NCBI GenBank assembly: GCA_050747865.1
Contig: JBOGJI010000254.1
Coordinates: forward strand, 1 to 19,113
Length of the DNA: 19,113 nt
Direction of reading: 5' to 3'
Source: JBOGJI01 sp050747865
GTDB taxonomy: Bacteria; Acidobacteriota; Thermoanaerobaculia; Multivoradales; JAHEKO01
A model generated the notes under the pieces. It saw only the letters and a program-made list of their open reading frames with translations. It did no database searches and was not told where the DNA came from. Positions 5,672 to 12,476 of this stretch are shown in pieces (the first letter of the stretch is position 1; the number at the start of each line of letters is the position of its first letter). The position numbers and the translations under genes were made by a program.

Positions 5672-7819
5672 GTGGCCGCCAAAAGCGCGACCGCCGGCCC
5701 TGGCGAGGCCGGCGGGGCGCAACCGAAAACCGAAACAGCGTGCGATCCCGATCCTAGCACAGTCGCGCCGGCCGCCGGCCGAGCCGCTTGGGCGAGGCGC
5801 TACGCCGAGCTGGGACTGGGCGTGTTCCCGCTCGCCCACGGTGACAAGGCGCCGCTCATCGCAAAGAAGGACGGCGGCAACGGCTTCCACGACGCAACCA
5901 CCGATCCCGAGCGAATCGCCGGGTGGTGGCGCCGCTGGCCGCTCGCGAACATCGGGATCGTGCCGCCTCAAGGCTGTTTCGTTCTCGACATAGACGATCT
6001 GGAGGCCCTTCAGGGCCTGCGAGCCCTGGACTGTGCTCTGCCGACAACGGTGACGCAGAGGACGCCGCGGCCCGGGCTCCACCTCCTGTACCGCATGCCC
6101 GCCGGCCTGCACGCGCGGACGATCCCTAAGTGTAGTTCTCTCGACGTCTTCGGCGTCGAGGGCCTGGAGACGAAATGTCATGGCGCCGGCTACATCGTTG
6201 CGGCACCGTCGACGACGTACGGCGACGGGTACGAGTGGGAGACACCGCCGCTGCCCCGCAACATCACCGAAGCGCCGGCATGGCTCGTGGATCTCGTCCG
6301 GGTGCGCGAGCGCGACGACACCGCGCCGGCTCCCGTCGTCGAAGCCGAGATCCCGGAAGGAAGGCGCAACGGGACGCTGACGTCGCTGGCTGGCACGATG
6401 CGACGGCGCGGGTTCGAGGAGCAAGCGATCCTGGCCGCGCTCGTCGAGACGAACAGGAGCCGCTGCGCGCCGCCGCTCCCGCACGCGGAAGTTGCGGCGA
6501 TCGCGCACTCGGTGGCGCGCTACGAGCCGCCGGCGACTCACGCGACTGACGGCCAGGGCTCCGAGGCCAACACCGACCCCGAGACCTTGGGGGCGTTCGC
6601 CGTGCCGATCGGCGAGTTCGTCGCCGACGCCCGCGAGGCTCCCGAGCCGCTGCTAGGCACACCGGACGATTGCCTGATCCCCGCCCGAGGGCTCGCCATG
6701 CTGATCGCGCGTGGCGGCAAGGGGAAGACGACACTCGCGATAGACCTCGCCCTGCACCTGGCGGCTGGAATCGAGTGGCTCGGCTTCGTCGTGCCGCGGC
6801 CGCTGGCCGTGCTATTCGTTGAAAACGAGGGTCCGAGAGAACCGTTCCGCCGCAAGCTGGAGCGCCGCCTGGCCACCTGGCCGCACGAGATCCGCGGTGC
6901 GCTCTACGTCTACGACGACACCTGGGGCGCTGCACGGCTCGACGCCGAGGCGTTCGTTGAACGCTTGAACGACTTCTGCGACGAACACGCGATCGACCTC
7001 GTGATCGGCGATCCCCTCGACTCGCTGGGGATGGAAGGGGAAGGATCGCCGTCTGAAACGCGGGCCATGATCGACGCCATGAAGGGCGCCGGGTTGTTCT
7101 CACAACGCGCGTGGATCTGCCCGCACCACAGCCGCAAAGAGCGCGCCGAGGACATCGTAGACGCCGCGTCCGGCGCCTGGGGCGGCAGGCCCGACACCAT
7201 GCTGGTGCTGGAGAAGCGACCGGAGAACCGCGCGCAGCTCTACTTCGCCAAGACGCGCTGGGGCGGACGCGCCCGCCAGCCGTACATCCTCGCCTTCGAC
7301 TCCGAGACCGAGACATTCGGCTTCCTCGCCGAAGGAAGCGAAGAGCGCGACCTCGCTGGGGAGATCCAAGAGCTCCTGAGCACCCGCCAGTGGCTGACGG
7401 CCAAGGAAATCTCGGCCCAGACGACCGGCATCGGCGCGCGCCTCGACGGCGTGATCGCGACGCTCAGGAGCGCGCCCGACCTGTTTGTCTCGTGTACCGG
7501 AGACGCCGCGCGAGCCCTCGGCAGGAGATCGAACGCGACGCTGTGGAACACGGCTGAAGGGGTTCCCGAAGCCCGGGAACCGTTGGGAACACAAGGCCCC
7601 GGCAGGGGGGTTGCGGACGCTAACGGTAACGGGTTCCCCCCTATAGGGGAACCCGTTACCGTTACCGTTACCCCCCCGACCCCTCAAGGGGTTCCCGAAG
7701 CCCGGGAACACTTGGCCCCGGAACACTCGCCCCGAGCCGACGGGTCGGCCGATGCCGCCGGCGCGGTGGCGCCTACTGCCCGGGGTGCGGAGCGAATGCG
7801 CGAACCGGGGGAGGACTGA
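5672..7819 (+). CDS. bifunctional primase-polymerase / RepA-like AAA+ ATPase (replication protein)
   Basis: Replication initiator-type protein of 715 residues, probably priming and unwinding the element's DNA. The N-terminal Prim-Pol domain (about 38-190) has VLDIDD (104-109) with the metal-binding DxD, GLHLLYR (135-141) with the catalytic His, and GAGYIVAAPS (171-180). A PriCT-1-like helical linker follows (about 225-285, NGTLTSLAGTMRRRG). A RecA/RepA-like ATPase (about 325-520) has Walker A RGGKGKTT (347-354), Walker B DLVIGDP (442-448) and CPHHSRK (483-489). A winged-helix-like segment (565-610) precedes a low-complexity tail (628-715) that repeats GVPEARE at 630-636 and 673-679; the DNA for that tail carries origin-like repeats (see separate entry). 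The GTG start follows a GGGGCGGGGGAG ribosome-binding stretch. All active-site motifs are intact. Confidence 0.93.
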   Translation: MAAKSATAGPGEAGGAQPKTETACDPDPSTVAPAAGRAAWARRYAELGLGVFPLAHGDKAPLIAKKDGGNGFHDATTDPERIAGWWRRWPLANIGIVPPQGCFVLDIDDLEALQGLRALDCALPTTVTQRTPRPGLHLLYRMPAGLHARTIPKCSSLDVFGVEGLETKCHGAGYIVAAPSTTYGDGYEWETPPLPRNITEAPAWLVDLVRVRERDDTAPAPVVEAEIPEGRRNGTLTSLAGTMRRRGFEEQAILAALVETNRSRCAPPLPHAEVAAIAHSVARYEPPATHATDGQGSEANTDPETLGAFAVPIGEFVADAREAPEPLLGTPDDCLIPARGLAMLIARGGKGKTTLAIDLALHLAAGIEWLGFVVPRPLAVLFVENEGPREPFRRKLERRLATWPHEIRGALYVYDDTWGAARLDAEAFVERLNDFCDEHAIDLVIGDPLDSLGMEGEGSPSETRAMIDAMKGAGLFSQRAWICPHHSRKERAEDIVDAASGAWGGRPDTMLVLEKRPENRAQLYFAKTRWGGRARQPYILAFDSETETFGFLAEGSEERDLAGEIQELLSTRQWLTAKEISAQTTGIGARLDGVIATLRSAPDLFVSCTGDAARALGRRSNATLWNTAEGVPEAREPLGTQGPGRGVADANGNGFPPIGEPVTVTVTPPTPQGVPEAREHLAPEHSPRADGSADAAGAVAPTARGAERMREPGED
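7557..7709. repeat. origin-like repeat cluster inside the replication gene
   Basis: Two exact 24-bp direct repeats (7557-7580 and 7686-7709), each containing a GTTCCCG/CGGGAAC hairpin, flank a large hairpin: 19-bp perfect arms at 7621-7639 and 7646-7664 with a 6-base CCTATA loop. GTTACC follows three times in tandem (7655-7672). All lie in the unstructured C-terminal tail of the primase/ATPase. Iterated motifs plus a large hairpin next to a replication initiator suggest an origin, but a function is not shown. Confidence 0.7.
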
Positions 7820-7872
7820 CGACTTTCCGGTGACGGCAGTCACGCCAACGCCCTGACAGAGGAGACACGAAC

Positions 7873-8007
7873 ATGGCTGACGATGCGATCGACACGAGAG
7901 AAGAAGAGACGCGAAGGATGACGCGGGACATCTACGTGGGCGCCTGCATTCTAGAGCGGGAGAGTGACAGCTTTTTTGATGATGTCTGTCTTGACTTGAT
8001 ATTCTAG
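7873..8007 (+). CDS. small hypothetical protein, 44 residues
   Basis: Unrecognised. It begins at ATG 7873 with an AGAGGAG ribosome site about 9 bases upstream and ends at TAG 8005-8007. It is highly charged at the start (MADDAIDTREEETRRMTRDIY) and ends in an acidic hydrophobic tail (SFFDDVCLDLIF). The second half is less GC-rich than the neighbours, contains TTTTTT, and a 9-base repeat ATTCTAGAG occurs at 7948-7956 and 8001-8009. This could be the 5' end of a longer gene cut off by a deletion or insertion. The rest of the 7820-8151 gap holds no other gene. Confidence 0.45.
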   Translation: MADDAIDTREEETRRMTRDIYVGACILERESDSFFDDVCLDLIF

Positions 8008-8144
8008 AGAGCCGTTCGTGCGGCCGAGCACTTCAGTAGAGCGTGGAGCTAGTAGCGCGAGGGGCCGAGTCGGGCGCGGCGGAGCGACAAAAACCCCCGC
8101 GGACGGCGAGAAAGAGTTCGGCATCGTCCATGCCGGTGTTGAGG

Positions 8145-8153
8145 TGCTACAAT
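8145..8153 (+). promoter_or_regulatory. extended -10 promoter of the structural-like operon
   Basis: TGCTACAAT, a TGn plus TACAAT extended -10 box. It overlaps the ATG at 8152 and predicts a start near 8160, directly before an in-frame GTG at 8161, so the true start may be the leaderless GTG. No good -35 was found, which is usual for extended -10 promoters. Confidence 0.5.
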
Positions 8154-8622
8154 GGCAACCGTGAGCGAGCGATTCTCCCCATCTACTCCAGCCGTGGACG
8201 CGACGTGGACGCCGTCTGCTGAACGCGCGGCGAATAGGAACGGCGACGGCCGCGATCCCGCCACCGGCCAGTTCCTGCCCGGCAACACTGCCGCTCTGAT
8301 CCACGGAGGCCGCTCCGAGCGCCTGCAACGCCGCATGGAGGAAGAAGCGGCCGAGGCGCTGGCCGAACGCCGGCTGGAGATCGTCGAAGACCTTGGCGGT
8401 GCAGGCGATCTATCCCTTGTCGCGTCAGATGTCGTCGACCGGTACTGCACGGCCACGGCCCTACTTGGCTGGATGGAACGCCGGCTTCTCGCCGAAGGAT
8501 GCTTGACCGGCAAGGGCCGGCGCAAGGCGCTCCACGGTGCATACCTCCAGCAGCTCGACCGTGTGACCCGGCTCGCCGCCCTGCTGGGCCTGGACCGGGA
8601 ACCGCGGGAGGTCAAGGGGTGA
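8152..8622 (+). CDS. putative phage terminase small subunit-like protein
   Basis: 156 residues from ATG 8152; GTG 8161 (residue 4) may be the real start because the promoter overlaps the ATG. The segment GDGRDPATGQFLPGNTAALIHGG (about 31-53) followed by a long helical region and ending in KALHGAYLQQLDRVTRLAALLGLDRE (about 126-151) is a layout I know from phage small-terminase-like proteins, in which a basic disordered N-terminus precedes helices. No helix-turn-helix is certain. In phage satellites such proteins redirect packaging to satellite DNA, which would fit here because no large terminase is encoded. The stop overlaps the next GTG by four bases. Family placement is from pattern memory, not a search. 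Confidence 0.55.
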   Translation: MATVSERFSPSTPAVDATWTPSAERAANRNGDGRDPATGQFLPGNTAALIHGGRSERLQRRMEEEAAEALAERRLEIVEDLGGAGDLSLVASDVVDRYCTATALLGWMERRLLAEGCLTGKGRRKALHGAYLQQLDRVTRLAALLGLDREPREVKG

Positions 8623-9080
8623 GGCTCTTCGAGCGCCCAGATTGGCGCCGCCGGTACGACGTGCGGGGGCGTTACAGGGGGGCGCCTCGCCGGCGGGCGC
8701 TTCCCCTGCCCGAGCTGCTGGCCCGGCTGGTAGCCGGCGAGATTGGCGTCCTCGAAGCGGTGCGCCTGGTGAGGCCCGATCCGCAAGCGCAGGATGCAGC
8801 GTTGGAAGCCGTCGCGCCGGAGATCGCGGCGAAGGCCCGGCTCGCAGCGAAGGCCCGGGTCGCGGAGAAGGCACGGCTTGGGCGCAGCAAGCTCAAGCGC
8901 AAGAAGGGCGAGCTGGTAGCGGCGGCACCTCGACAGCTCATCGGTGGCGTCGATCCCGAAGAGGCCGCAGCGCGGGCTGCGGTTCTGGAAGCGTGGGATC
9001 GTCGCGACAACGGCTTGCCCGGGGAACTGCCCGAGGGGGGCTTTTTCCACCCCGCGCGCGCGGGGAGGTCGCGATGGTGA
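8619..9080 (+). CDS. hypothetical basic protein with lysine/alanine helical repeats
   Basis: Unrecognised, 153 residues. The GTG start overlaps the previous stop (GTGA); the longer frame upstream lies inside the previous gene and is rejected. It begins arginine-rich (DWRRRYDVRGRYRGAPRRR), then LPLPELLARLVAGEIGVLEAVRLVRPD (helical). A run of AAKAR-type repeats follows (about 71-97, IAAKARLAAKARVAEKARLG and then SKLKRKKGEL), a highly basic helix that could bind nucleic acid or form a coiled coil. The C-terminal part is GGVDPEEAAARAAVLEAWDRR. A capsid-scaffold-like or DNA-binding role is possible but not supported beyond composition. Confidence 0.7.
   Translation: MRLFERPDWRRRYDVRGRYRGAPRRRALPLPELLARLVAGEIGVLEAVRLVRPDPQAQDAALEAVAPEIAAKARLAAKARVAEKARLGRSKLKRKKGELVAAAPRQLIGGVDPEEAAARAAVLEAWDRRDNGLPGELPEGGFFHPARAGRSRW
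9050..9065. repeat. 16-bp CG palindrome over a ribosome-binding site
   Basis: CCCCGCGCGCGCGGGG, perfectly symmetric. It overlaps GGGGAGG (9062-9068), the ribosome-binding site of the small frame starting at ATG 9074. In RNA it could hide that site; in DNA an alternating CG tract of this kind can adopt Z form. Confidence 0.6.
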
Positions 9081-9136
9081 CCGAAGGCGACGCGGAATCC
9101 ATGAACGAACGAACAGGAGAACAAGACGATGTTTGA
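9074..9136 (+). CDS. possible 20-residue leader peptide
   Basis: An ATG with GGGGAGG 5-11 bases upstream opens a 20-codon frame (MVTEGDAESMNERTGEQDDV) whose TGA lies inside the first codons of the next gene (ATG 9129, overlap 8 bases). Nothing in its sequence identifies it. It may only couple translation to the next gene, or be a chance frame. Confidence 0.3.
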   Translation: MVTEGDAESMNERTGEQDDV

Positions 9137-9443
9137 CATGACGAAGGTGCAGCGATCCGGTGCGGGCGCGGGTGCTATGGCTGAGGAGCCTCATGGGGCG
9201 GAGTTGCTCACGGACGACGAACGCGAGGAGCTCAGAGTCGCGCGCGCCGAAGCGAAGCTTGCCACCGACACTCTCGATCGTGCACGGCAGCAACACTCCC
9301 GGGGCTCGCTGCAAAGCGCTCAAGCTGCCGACGCCGTGCTGCTCGCGCGTGGCGCGCTGGAGTCGCTGGAGAAGTCGCTGCGTAATCTCGCGCGTGATCG
9401 GATGCTCCCGCAGGAATTGCGCCAGCGCGGAGGGGGTCGGTGA
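9129..9443 (+). CDS. small hypothetical coiled-coil protein
   Basis: Unrecognised, 104 residues. ATG 9129 has AGGAGAA about 10 bases upstream (9114-9120). After a short Gly/Ala stretch (RSGAGAGAMAEE), residues about 27-95 form one long charged helix (TDDEREELRVARAEAKLATDTLDRARQQ, then LARGALESLEKSLRNLARDRM), likely a coiled coil. Its TGA shares one base with the ATG of the prohead protease gene, so expression is coupled. Small helical proteins directly before a protease in capsid loci can be scaffold or head-assembly factors, but no similarity confirms that here. Confidence 0.7.
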   Translation: MFDMTKVQRSGAGAGAMAEEPHGAELLTDDEREELRVARAEAKLATDTLDRARQQHSRGSLQSAQAADAVLLARGALESLEKSLRNLARDRMLPQELRQRGGGR

Positions 9444-10477
9444 TGCAAACCAAGCAGATAAGCCGCGATGCAGTGATGCGTGACGGCTGTGAATTCGAGG
9501 CCGTGATTGCAACGCTCGGTGTCGCTGACGCTGACGGTGACGTGATCGCTCCGGGAGCGTTCGCTGGGGCTGGATCGGTGCCGGTGCTCTGGGGCCACGA
9601 CTCCGCCGCCGTCCCGATTGGAAAGGCAACGATCCGAGAGCGCGGGAACCTTGTGATCGCGCACGGCTCGCTGATCGACGATGGGGCGTGTGCGTGGCTG
9701 CGCGCCGATGTCGCAACCCCGCCGGCCGTGCAGGAATGGAGCTGGGGGTTTCTCCCCATCCGCTGGCGCTTCGGCGACCTCGAAGGCCGGAAGGTTCGCT
9801 TCCTCGAAGAAGTGGACCTCATTGAGGTCTCCGGGGTCATCCGGGGTGCGAGCGTGGGGACGCGAACGCTCAGCGCGAAGGCGCAGTCTTGTGGCTGCGG
9901 TGGCGCTTGCGGGAGCTGCTCGCCCCGGTTGACGGAGCTCGAGCTCTACGCTCACGCGGCACACGAGTTCGCGCGCCGCGTGAGCGGCTCGAAGTCTCCC
10001 ACCTGCGGGCCCGTGTGTGTGTGTGCCACGTGTTGCGTCAACCGGACGCTTCCCGCCCGTTCCAGGGGCATCTTGGAGTGGCCCGACAGCAAGCTGCGCG
10101 AGGCCGGCTTCGCGAGGTACCACGTCGCGTGGGATCGGGACTTGTCCGACTTGGCGAAGGAGATAGCCGACGACGGCACCGTCCGCGCATTCAGCGCTCG
10201 ACTCGCCAAGGCGGGGCGCGTCGTGTTGAGCAACTCTATGGGTTGGGCGTTCACGGACGCGGGATACGTGGGCGTTGATGTGGAGCACGTCGAAGGTAAG
10301 CAATTCACGATGTTCGTGCTCGCCCACGAAGTCGCGCACCTAGCCGGCGCGGAAGACGAGGAGGCGTGCAATCGCTTCGCGCGTCGGGTGACCGAGGAGG
10401 CGGGCTGGCCGGAGCATGCCGAAGCTTTCTATGCGGTGTCGCAGGGTGAGAACCCGTTCGCGGACGCGGTGTCGTGA
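9443..10477 (+). CDS. HK97-family prohead protease fused to an HExxH metallopeptidase domain
   Basis: 344 residues from ATG 9443; a GTG at 9440 is also possible, but AGGGGG at 9431-9436 fits the ATG better. The N-terminal domain (about 14-147) matches prohead serine proteases: GVADADGDVIAPGAF (26-40), VPVLWGHD (47-53) with catalytic His52, EWSWGF (98-103) with nucleophile Ser100, and the LIEVSGVIRGASVGTRTL exit strand (126-143). A cysteine-rich linker follows (150-198, nine or more Cys in CGCGGACGSC and CGPVCVCATCC). The C-terminal domain holds HEVAH (295-299) and EEACNRFA (306-313), the zinc-ligand pattern of M78/ImmA-like peptidases. Such a fusion is unusual. In phages the protease matures the capsid, but no capsid gene follows here, so it may act on a helper phage's head or in regulation. 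Confidence 0.85.
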   Translation: MQTKQISRDAVMRDGCEFEAVIATLGVADADGDVIAPGAFAGAGSVPVLWGHDSAAVPIGKATIRERGNLVIAHGSLIDDGACAWLRADVATPPAVQEWSWGFLPIRWRFGDLEGRKVRFLEEVDLIEVSGVIRGASVGTRTLSAKAQSCGCGGACGSCSPRLTELELYAHAAHEFARRVSGSKSPTCGPVCVCATCCVNRTLPARSRGILEWPDSKLREAGFARYHVAWDRDLSDLAKEIADDGTVRAFSARLAKAGRVVLSNSMGWAFTDAGYVGVDVEHVEGKQFTMFVLAHEVAHLAGAEDEEACNRFARRVTEEAGWPEHAEAFYAVSQGENPFADAVS

Positions 10478-10605
10478 GGGCCCGGATACTCAGGGCGCTC
10501 GCAGTGCTCGACGCGGCGCTGCGCCGGTCGGGGTTGTGAGTGGGCGTCGTGCGCGCCGAAAGCGGGGTGGGACCCCGCACGCGCATTGGGAGCTGCGGCG
10601 CGTGA

Positions 10606-11163
10606 GATCGCGCGCGGCTCCATTGGCCCGCCGGCGGCGTCCTCCGCGTCGTCGGCGGGCGTCTCCTCGATGGTCGAAACCGCTACCGCGCTTGTCGATC
10701 CGCCGACGTCGAGCCGCGATTCGAGCTGTATTCTGGCAACGGCGCGCTGGCCTACGTGATCTCAGAGAACATTCACCGGCGACACCTCGACGCGACACAG
10801 CGCGCGGTGATCGCCCAAGAGCTACTGCCCGAGTTGGAGAAACAGGCGCTCAGGAGAAAGGCGACGAAGGTGGAAAACCAGCATCTGATCCACGGATCAG
10901 ATGCTGGTGAGCAAGGTCGATCAATAGACCTCGCCGGCCGCATGTTGGGCGTCGGCGGGGCCACTGTTGAGAGGGTCAAGCGCGTCGCTCGCGAGGCGCC
11001 TGAGCTGATCCCCGCGATGCGTGCTGGCAAGCTTTCGGCGAGCGCCGCTGAGACCGAAGTTCGCGAGCGGCACGCCAAAAAGCGCGTGGGAGAAGCGAAG
11101 GTCCACAACCGTGATCTACGCCGCCGAGAAGAGCCGCGGCTTTCGCAGCGGGGACTGAGGTGA
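10606..11163 (+). pseudogene. ParB-like protein, start missing (N-terminus lost)
   Basis: The frame is open from just after a TGA (10603-10605) to 11163 and encodes recognisable ParB-type sequence from its beginning: GGRLLDGRNRYRAC (about 17-30), FELYSG, then AYVISENIHRRHLDATQRAVIAQELL (the ParB-box region) and a second helical unit GRMLGVGGATVERVKRVAREAPELIPAMRAGKLSA. No ATG, GTG or TTG occurs before GTG 10756, which would cut the protein inside its conserved core (leaving about 135 residues) and has no ribosome site. The usual N-terminal ~40 residues are missing, so the gene looks truncated or its start is in another frame upstream. ParB-like proteins bind DNA and can use CTP; here it could aid partition or control. 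A 32-bp palindrome lies inside it (10877-10908). The 10478-10605 stretch holds no clear gene. Confidence 0.75.
10877..10908. repeat. 32-bp near-perfect palindrome inside the ParB-like gene
   Basis: Fifteen-base perfect arms, ACCAGCATCTGATCC (10877-10891) and GGATCAGATGCTGGT (10894-10908), separated by AC. It codes a poorly conserved linker (NQHLIHGSDAGE) of the ParB-like protein. A symmetric site within a ParB-family gene could be a partition or operator site, or a strong hairpin. Confidence 0.8.
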
Positions 11164-11384
11164 CAGCCGGCCTCAGCGCCACAGACGCTCGGCGCCTCGG
11201 GGTCGAGGTGCTGAACCTGGCCCTGGAAGACGCGCGCAGCGGCAATGGCCACAGCCGCGAGGCGCGAAGGTGGCTGCTTGACCCTCAAGGCGGCCAGCGG
11301 GTCGTCCTCGGCCTGGGGTGGCCTCCCGAGGCGCTCAGCGGCCCGCCAGCGGCCACCACGCCGGCAACGGTGCCCCATGCGTGA
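11160..11384 (+). CDS. small hypothetical protein
   Basis: Unrecognised, 74 residues. The GTG start overlaps the ParB-like stop (GTGA) and the end overlaps the next gene by 8 bases, as in a tightly packed phage-type operon. Sequence features: a helical start TAGLSATDARRLGVEVLNLALEDARSG, then GHSREARRWLLDPQGGQRVVLGLGW, and a proline/alanine-rich tail. No motif gives a function. It is a normal coding frame for this operon rather than a shadow, judged by the overlaps on both sides. Confidence 0.65.
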   Translation: MTAGLSATDARRLGVEVLNLALEDARSGNGHSREARRWLLDPQGGQRVVLGLGWPPEALSGPPAATTPATVPHA

Positions 11385-11574
11385 CGCAGCCGAGCGAGAG
11401 ATCCGCTGCCCGTCCTGCGGCCAGCTACTGGGCCGCGTCGTGCCCCTGGGCGGTGCCGTGGTCGAAGTCACCGACGGCGAGCGCGCCGCAACGTTTCGCA
11501 GCGGGACGTTGACGTGCTGCCGCTGCGACGTGGCCGTGAGTGTCAATCGGCTACAGCGTCGAGATCCCCCATGA
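11377..11574 (+). CDS. Com-like zinc-ribbon protein
   Basis: 65 residues with two cysteine pairs: CPSC (11-14) in EIRCPSCGQLLGRV and CCRC (48-51), a zinc ribbon. The EIRCPxCGxLL start is typical of phage Com-like proteins; Mu Com activates translation of the mom gene, and many mobile elements carry relatives of unknown role. The start overlaps the previous gene by 8 bases. It is the last plus-strand gene of the element operon and is followed 67 bases later by a terminator-like hairpin. The zinc-ribbon call is solid; the target is unknown. Confidence 0.75.
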   Translation: MRDAAEREIRCPSCGQLLGRVVPLGGAVVEVTDGERAATFRSGTLTCCRCDVAVSVNRLQRRDPP

Positions 11575-11641
11575 CTTGCCCTAGCGTGACCGCGACGATG
11601 AGGCCGGTTGCGAGTTCCAACGGTTGCGAATCGTATCAGCG

Positions 11642-11673
11642 GCCCCGGTCGCTTGTGAGGGCCGGGGCTTTCG
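11642..11673 (+). terminator. probable terminator after the plus-strand operon
   Basis: GCCCCGGTC (11642-11650) pairs with GGCCGGGGC (11660-11668), nine pairs with one wobble and a 9-base loop, followed by TTTCG. It lies between the convergent Com-like and NYN genes. The T-run is short, so strength is uncertain. Confidence 0.55.
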
Positions 11674-11691
11674 CGTCTGCGAGCGCCGGCG

Positions 11692-12324
11692 TCAGCGGCC
11701 GCAGTCTTGGAACCACTCGGGCTTGAGGGGGATGAATGTGCACGCCTGTCCGAGCGCGTAGCACTTGTTTGGACTCGCCGCGTAGACTTTCTTCCCCAGT
11801 CCCTTGACGAAATCCACGGCTGGTGTGAAGTCGCCGTCCGCAGAAAGGAGGTACGCAGCATCGTACTCGTCAGCCTGAGCCAAGCTGCACATGTCCACGG
11901 CGAGATAGACGTCCGCCGCCTTCTCCTTCAGCCGCGACACGTACTTCTTGGAGTCGAGGAGTTGAACCAGCTCGGCGCGGAAGTCGCGGTGCAGGTCCGC
12001 ATCGTACTTGCCGATCAGGTCGAGCGCCGGCCCGTAAACCGGGTTCTTCGTCTTCTGGTTCTCGACCCGGCCGCGACGGACCCCTATTCGGCTGTCCTCG
12101 GCCTCGAGAAGGCTGAGAAAGCGGCGCTGTTGGTCGTAGTCCCAGTGGTGGCTCTTGAGAGCACCGATGTAGTACCGAGTGCCGACCCATTGGCGTGCAG
12201 GCCCGACGATCTTCTCCGAGATCGCCTTGTAGCTCAGCTCAAGCGAGATCTCGTTCTCGATTAGAGAGTGATACCAGTTGTTGCCGTCGACGAAGACGAA
12301 TGCACGGTCCCGCTTGGCGGCCAC
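11692..12324 (-). CDS. NYN-domain (LabA/DUF88-type PIN-fold) putative RNase
   Basis: Predicted metal-dependent RNase, 210 residues. NYN landmarks: FVFVDGNNWYHSL (9-21) with Asp13, AADVYLAVDM (136-145) with Asp144, and AAYLLSADGDFTPAV (156-170) with Asp163 and Asp165, which together would form the acidic active site. The C-terminal KKVYAASP strand (178-185) completes the fold. The GTG start has AGGGGG shortly upstream on its strand. It is transcribed against the phage-type operon and sits in the last position before the tRNA end, where mobile elements commonly store defence or regulatory cargo. Base use is less GC-rich than the neighbours, hinting at separate acquisition. Cargo or defence role is inference. 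Confidence 0.88.
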   Translation of the reverse strand: MAAKRDRAFVFVDGNNWYHSLIENEISLELSYKAISEKIVGPARQWVGTRYYIGALKSHHWDYDQQRRFLSLLEAEDSRIGVRRGRVENQKTKNPVYGPALDLIGKYDADLHRDFRAELVQLLDSKKYVSRLKEKAADVYLAVDMCSLAQADEYDAAYLLSADGDFTPAVDFVKGLGKKVYAASPNKCYALGQACTFIPLKPEWFQDCGR

Positions 12325-12476
12325 TCAGCCCCCTCAAATTGAAAAACCCCGCGTGTGCCTTGTGGCAGACCCGGGGGATGTTAACCCGGCTGGGAGACCG
12401 TAGCCCCCCGCCGGCCTCAGACGGTCCCACACTCGACAACAGATGTCAACCCCTGGGCCGCGACACCCCCGGGCCG

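Noticed and set aside
5309..6541. 410-codon minus-strand frame
   Set aside because: Antisense to the AlpA-like and Prim-Pol genes, low complexity and Arg-rich, no motif.
8049..9716. 555-codon minus-strand frame
   Set aside because: It lies opposite several overlapping plus-strand genes, is extremely Arg/Ser/Pro-rich, and has no recognisable motif. A GC-rich shadow.
10416..10910. 164-codon Arg-rich plus frame
   Set aside because: It overlaps the ParB-like sequence in another frame; arginine-rich composition is typical of a false frame in this GC-rich DNA.
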